From: Sisyra terminalis
Taxonomy: Eukaryota; Arthropoda; Insecta; Neuroptera; Sisyridae
DNA: 64,000 nucleotides
Reading direction: 5' to 3'
Assembly: GCA_958496175.1 (NCBI GenBank)
Contig: OY292277.1
Coordinates: 27,881,282-27,945,281 of the forward strand
Each line of letters opens with the position of its first letter. Within the stretch, counting starts at the first letter, position 1. Under the pieces are notes generated by a model. The model was not told the origin of the DNA and did not search any database. It saw only the letters and a program-made list of their open reading frames with translations. Below, one piece after another: positions 60,900-64,000 of the stretch. The position numbers and the translations under genes are program-made.

Positions 60900-62520
60900 T
60901 AGGAATTTATAATTCTGCAATCTCTGCGAATGTATAATTATTTATTTTCAATCACGTAGATATCTTAATATCCGTAATACTAGACAAAATACTGGAATTC
61001 TCGGGAATTATAAATCATTTAATCCAATACACATGTATATCTTAACATTCGTATTTCTAGATACGTACATTTCTAGGATTTTTGCGAATTTTAAATGAAT
61101 AGTTTGTGTTTATTCAATTTATACGATTCTGAGTAAATAAAATATGTAAAATCTCGCGAATTTAAAATCATACAATCCAATGTTCGTAAACATATTAACT
61201 TTCGTACTTTTAGAAATCCTGATTCTCGAATTTCCACGAATTGGAAAAAAAATATTTTCCATCACGTAGAGATCTTAATATTCGTAGTACTAGATATTTA
61301 TAATACTGGAACTCCCGCGAATTTAAAATCATATATTTCATACGTTACCATTCCCACCTTAAGATAAATATATTTCTCTAATTTTCGCGAATTTAAATCA
61401 ACAAAATACCTCTTGGAAGCATTAGAAACTAAGTAAAAATTATGAGGCAAATCTCGCGAATTTATAATTAATAAAATAAATTAAAATAATATTTGCAGCT
61501 CTAAGTAAAAATGAAGCGTAAAATCTAGCGAATTTTAAATCGTACAATCCAAATCTTGTAAGCAATTTAACTTTCGTATTTAGAAAAACTTATAATTTTG
61601 GAATCACCGCGAATTTATAATAATTTATCTTCAATCACATAGACATCTTAACATTCGTAATACTAGACACATAATATTGGATTTTTCGTGAATTATAAAT
61701 CATTCAATGCAAATCTTGTAAACACTCCAACTTTCGTCCTTCTAGAAATTATTATTTTGAAATTTCCGCGAATTGGAAAGAATTTGTTTTCAATCACATT
61801 GGGATCTAACTATTCATAGTACTAGACACATAATACTGGAACTCTTGCGAAGTATAAATCATTTCATCCTAACCACGTGTATACCTTAACATTCGTACTT
61901 CTAGATACGTACATTTCTAGAATTTTTGCGAATTTTAAATGAATAATATATGTTTATTCAATTTATGCTACTCAGAGTAAAAATGATGATTAAAACCTCG
62001 CGAATTTAAAATAAATAAAATACTTTTAGACAATACATGCAACTCCAAGTAACAATCATCCATAAGCTGCCACGAATATAAAATTATATATTCCTAATAA
62101 CTTAAACACGTAACATTCATTGTTTTAGATAAGTACCTAGAATTCTCATAATATCGCAATTTAAACATTAATAAAATGTGTTTTGGAAACTTCTATTGGT
62201 GACTCAAAGATAAAATGATTCATATTATCTTCCGAATTCAAAATTGTTCAATCCAACTAATAAAGACACCATAACATCCGTATTTCAAGATATTTCCATA
62301 TCCGAAACTCTCACAAATTTAAAATCATATATTCCAAATCACGTAAATACCCTATCATTGCACTCCTAGAATTATAAAAATTTATAATGCTGGCATTCTC
62401 GCGAATTTAAAATCATACAATCCAAATAATGTTACTACCATATCATCAGTACTTCTAGATATTTACATATCAAACTTTCTCGCGAAATTAAAATGAATAT
62501 AATCGAATGCTTGCAGTTTT
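60900..62520 (+). repeat. Degenerate tandem array of about 78-bp units, about 21 copies
   Basis: The core CTCGCGAATTTAAAATCATA, followed by CAATCCAA, a CGTAAACA-like part, CTTAACATTCGTA and CTTCTAGATA, recurs at intervals of about 70 to 88 bp. CGCGAATTTA-like landmarks lie near 60922, 61000, 61078, 61153, 61228, 61312, 61383, 61454, 61525, 61605, 61686, 61766, 61845, 61925, 61998, 62070, 62155, 62230, 62308, 62396 and 62480. A block near 60980-61165 reappears near 61825-62010, about 845 bp away, which suggests older higher-order duplication. It is much more decayed than the 169-bp array. Confidence 0.88.
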
Positions 62521-63531
62521 ATTTATGATTCAATATTATTTAGATTATTTGTTCAAGATTTTTAATCAGAATTGTTTATAGGAACGCACGCTAACATATA
62601 TTTAATGAATATTCAAATATTAACAATTGATAAAAAGTAAAATCAGAAAAATTCCGGCTATTAATAGACTTGTAAAAAATCGAAAAAGAAAATGGTATTA
62701 TTTCTTTGATTTGTTTTCTTCATTTTATATTTTCTAATTATAATTACAACTTTTTAAAGTGTAGTAATTAAATGATAAAAGGTTGGTTCCAAACGTAATT
62801 ATTAAAGCTACTTTTATTTTATTTACGAATTCCTCTATAAATAATACGGAATAAATAAATTGTTCTTTAGTAACATTCAAGTTTTCTCATATTTTAAATT
62901 TCCCAGTTCTTGTTTAAAAAAAATAATGTTACACTTTGATCAAAGTATGTATTTGTATCTAAATAAAACGTATTTTTGTTTTGTAAATATTACTCAATTA
63001 TATTTTATTTATGGCATTTGTGAGGTGTGCTGTTGGGGTGTTTTTCGCATTTAAATCGCAAAGAAATTTGTGTAGTTAATTTAATAAGTGTAAAAAGCAA
63101 TTAATAAGTGTATTGTTTGTGTATTTTCGAAAGATTTATTTAAAATACTGTTTAATATTGAATAATTGTGATTGATACACCATGATGAATTAAATTTTTA
63201 ATGGAAAGCAATATTTAAATATTTTGTGTTAGTGAAATTTAAAACTGGATTAAATTCAAACTGAAAATGTGAAGTTTTTGGAATTTTAATTTATAATATT
63301 TCAATAAAATATTATCGTGAATAATTTGAAGAAAATGGCGCTTGGAAAAAGAAAAATCAATAAATTTTATGGTAACGTTGACAACTTGAGTTACATATTT
63401 AAAAATACTATTTTCAAATTCGTTAACTTGTAAATGAGGTCGTTGTAATTTGATAGTTTCTCAATGCTATCGTTTAAATTTTCGATGGTCGAATTTTGGG
63501 TTTTTTACTCAAAATTTCCATTCCTGAGCGG
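62521..63531. other. Right interior of the foldback-like element; no gene recognised
   Basis: AT-rich and non-tandem. The 64-codon frame at 62860-63054 is Phe/Tyr-rich with no domain. No transposase motif was seen on either strand. Confidence 0.5.
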
Positions 63532-63563
63532 TTACTTTATGCTTAATAATAAGCATAAAGTAA
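63532..63563. repeat. Perfect 14-bp stem, 4-base loop hairpin near the right end
   Basis: TTACTTTATGCTTA, loop ATAA, TAAGCATAAAGTAA. It lies 46 bp inside the element's right border. Confidence 0.95.
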
Positions 63564-63587
63564 CAAAAATTTCTAATATAGCCTCTA

Positions 63588-63609
63588 CCGTACTAACTAG
63601 ACTCTTGCC
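63588..63609. repeat. Right terminal inverted repeat
   Basis: CCGTACTAACTAGACTCTTGCC. Reversed it matches the left terminus at 18 of 22 positions, and it abuts the second CTTATTTC. Confidence 0.88.
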
Positions 63610-64000
63610 CTTATTTCATAGATTTCGATGTTGTTTTTGCTCGGTTCCAAATCCAAAAAGAACGTTGATAAGGGATAGCCCGTCAAGCGACTTTTTACAT
63701 TCCAAATACTTCTCACCCTATGGCCGTGTGCCTCAATTTCCTCTATAATGGAATCTTGGTCCGTACTGTGGTGCAAGTTTTTAATAACCACTCGGTAGGA
63801 TTTTTGGTTCTTAGGCTGGTAGGTATGAAACTTCGCTTTCTTTGTTTTTAGCAACTCGTAAATTTTTTTGTGGTTTTCAAGAGTTTTGAAGCTTAGTCTC
63901 GCAGTGTCATTCTGTATGATTTTTATTTGGTAATCCTTCCTTTGAATTACCTTTTCTATGACCTGCATCAGTTCTTTCAGGTCTGATACTTCAGGGATGA
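63610..64000 (-). pseudogene. LINE ORF1, upstream part (PRE_C2HC-type region), cut by insertion
   Basis: On the minus strand the frame is open from the window edge to the insertion site, about 130 codons. No start is assigned because it continues beyond the window; the Met at 63968 is internal. The segment YRVVIKNLHHSTDQDSIIEE and the following GHRVRSIWNVKSR are the domain that precedes the zinc knuckles in Gag-like proteins of Jockey and related LINEs. It breaks after NIEIYEI, where the inserted transposon adds a few foreign codons and a stop. Same gene as 56499-57062. Confidence 0.88.

Larger units (their letters stand above)
57063..63609. mobile_element. Foldback-like DNA transposon with internal satellite arrays
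   Basis: This 6,547-bp insertion is flanked by a perfect 8-bp duplication CTTATTTC (57055-57062 and 63610-63617). Joining the flanks restores the ORF1 reading frame, which confirms the borders. The ends are 22-bp inverted repeats with 18 matches (GGGGAGAGTCTAGTT and GGCAAGAGTCTAGTT). The left 170 bp is an inverted, diverged copy of the 169-bp unit that fills 57486-60337. A second array of about 78-bp units fills 60900-62520. I see no transposase frame, so it is non-autonomous. The GG ends with an 8-bp duplication are compatible with Merlin, MULE or foldback families. CAG-ended hAT and TTAA elements are excluded. Confidence 0.9.
53464..64000 (-). mobile_element. Jockey-clade non-LTR retrotransposon, interrupted
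   Basis: The element runs on the minus strand from beyond the window edge to a 17-base A tail (T run at 53464-53480). It comprises ORF1 (Gag-like, split), ORF2 (intact) and a 3' UTR of about 330 bp rich in TTG/TTA trinucleotides. A 6.5-kb foreign element sits inside ORF1. Its frames are otherwise open on both sides of the insertion, so the LINE was young when hit. The 5' end is outside the window. Confidence 0.9.

Noticed and set aside
57063..63609. hAT, piggyBac or Helitron identity for the big insertion
   Set aside because: The ends are GG rather than CAG or TAG, the duplication is 8 bp rather than TTAA, and there is no TC/CTAG pair at an A-T target. Merlin, MULE or foldback classes remain open.

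Overview
The window is AT-rich eukaryotic DNA, almost certainly from an insect. It carries a Jockey-clade LINE, a Tc1/mariner remnant, Helitron-like elements, many short hAT-type elements, a tRNA-derived SINE family, and one spliced host exon with consensus splice sites. I see no prokaryotic gene organisation and no tRNA, rRNA or CRISPR locus. The insect order cannot be fixed from the sequence alone.

Layout. From 1 to about 37.7 kb the DNA is gene-poor. It holds a hAT end (1-104), a degenerate mariner (4343-5280) almost touching a Helitron 3' end with a helicase remnant (5297-5660), and two non-autonomous hAT copies (here 9670-10309, and 42117-42748). Two related Helitron-like elements lie in opposite orientation (12232-14826 and 34976-37660). 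There are also two copies of a hAT element that carry the same TTAA-flanked passenger (26270-27123 and 33723-34556), a 1-kb foldback (28491-29530), and SINE copies. At 37807-38015 (minus strand) is the only host coding sequence I can support: one internal exon of a small Ras-like GTPase, with the P-loop at its 3' end. From 38 to 53.4 kb the DNA is again non-coding, with more SINE, MITE and dispersed-repeat copies.

The last 10.5 kb is the most informative part. A Jockey-type retrotransposon on the minus strand has an intact 895-residue ORF2 (endonuclease plus reverse transcriptase) that overlaps ORF1 through TAATG. ORF1 is split by a 6,547-bp insertion (57063-63609). The insertion is flanked by a perfect 8-bp target duplication (CTTATTTC) and has 22-bp imperfect terminal inverted repeats beginning GG. 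I find no recognisable gene in it. Most of its length is two tandem arrays: 17 units at exactly 169 bp, each containing a copy of the element's own terminus and partly arranged as a 507-bp trimeric higher-order repeat, and about 21 degenerate units of about 78 bp. This looks like a foldback-type DNA transposon acting as a satellite-DNA nursery, and it is the strongest candidate for something undescribed.

Apart from the LINE's two ORFs, which together encode a retrotransposition machinery now broken in ORF1, the genes here do not form a pathway. Most of the window is nested transposable-element history around one host exon.
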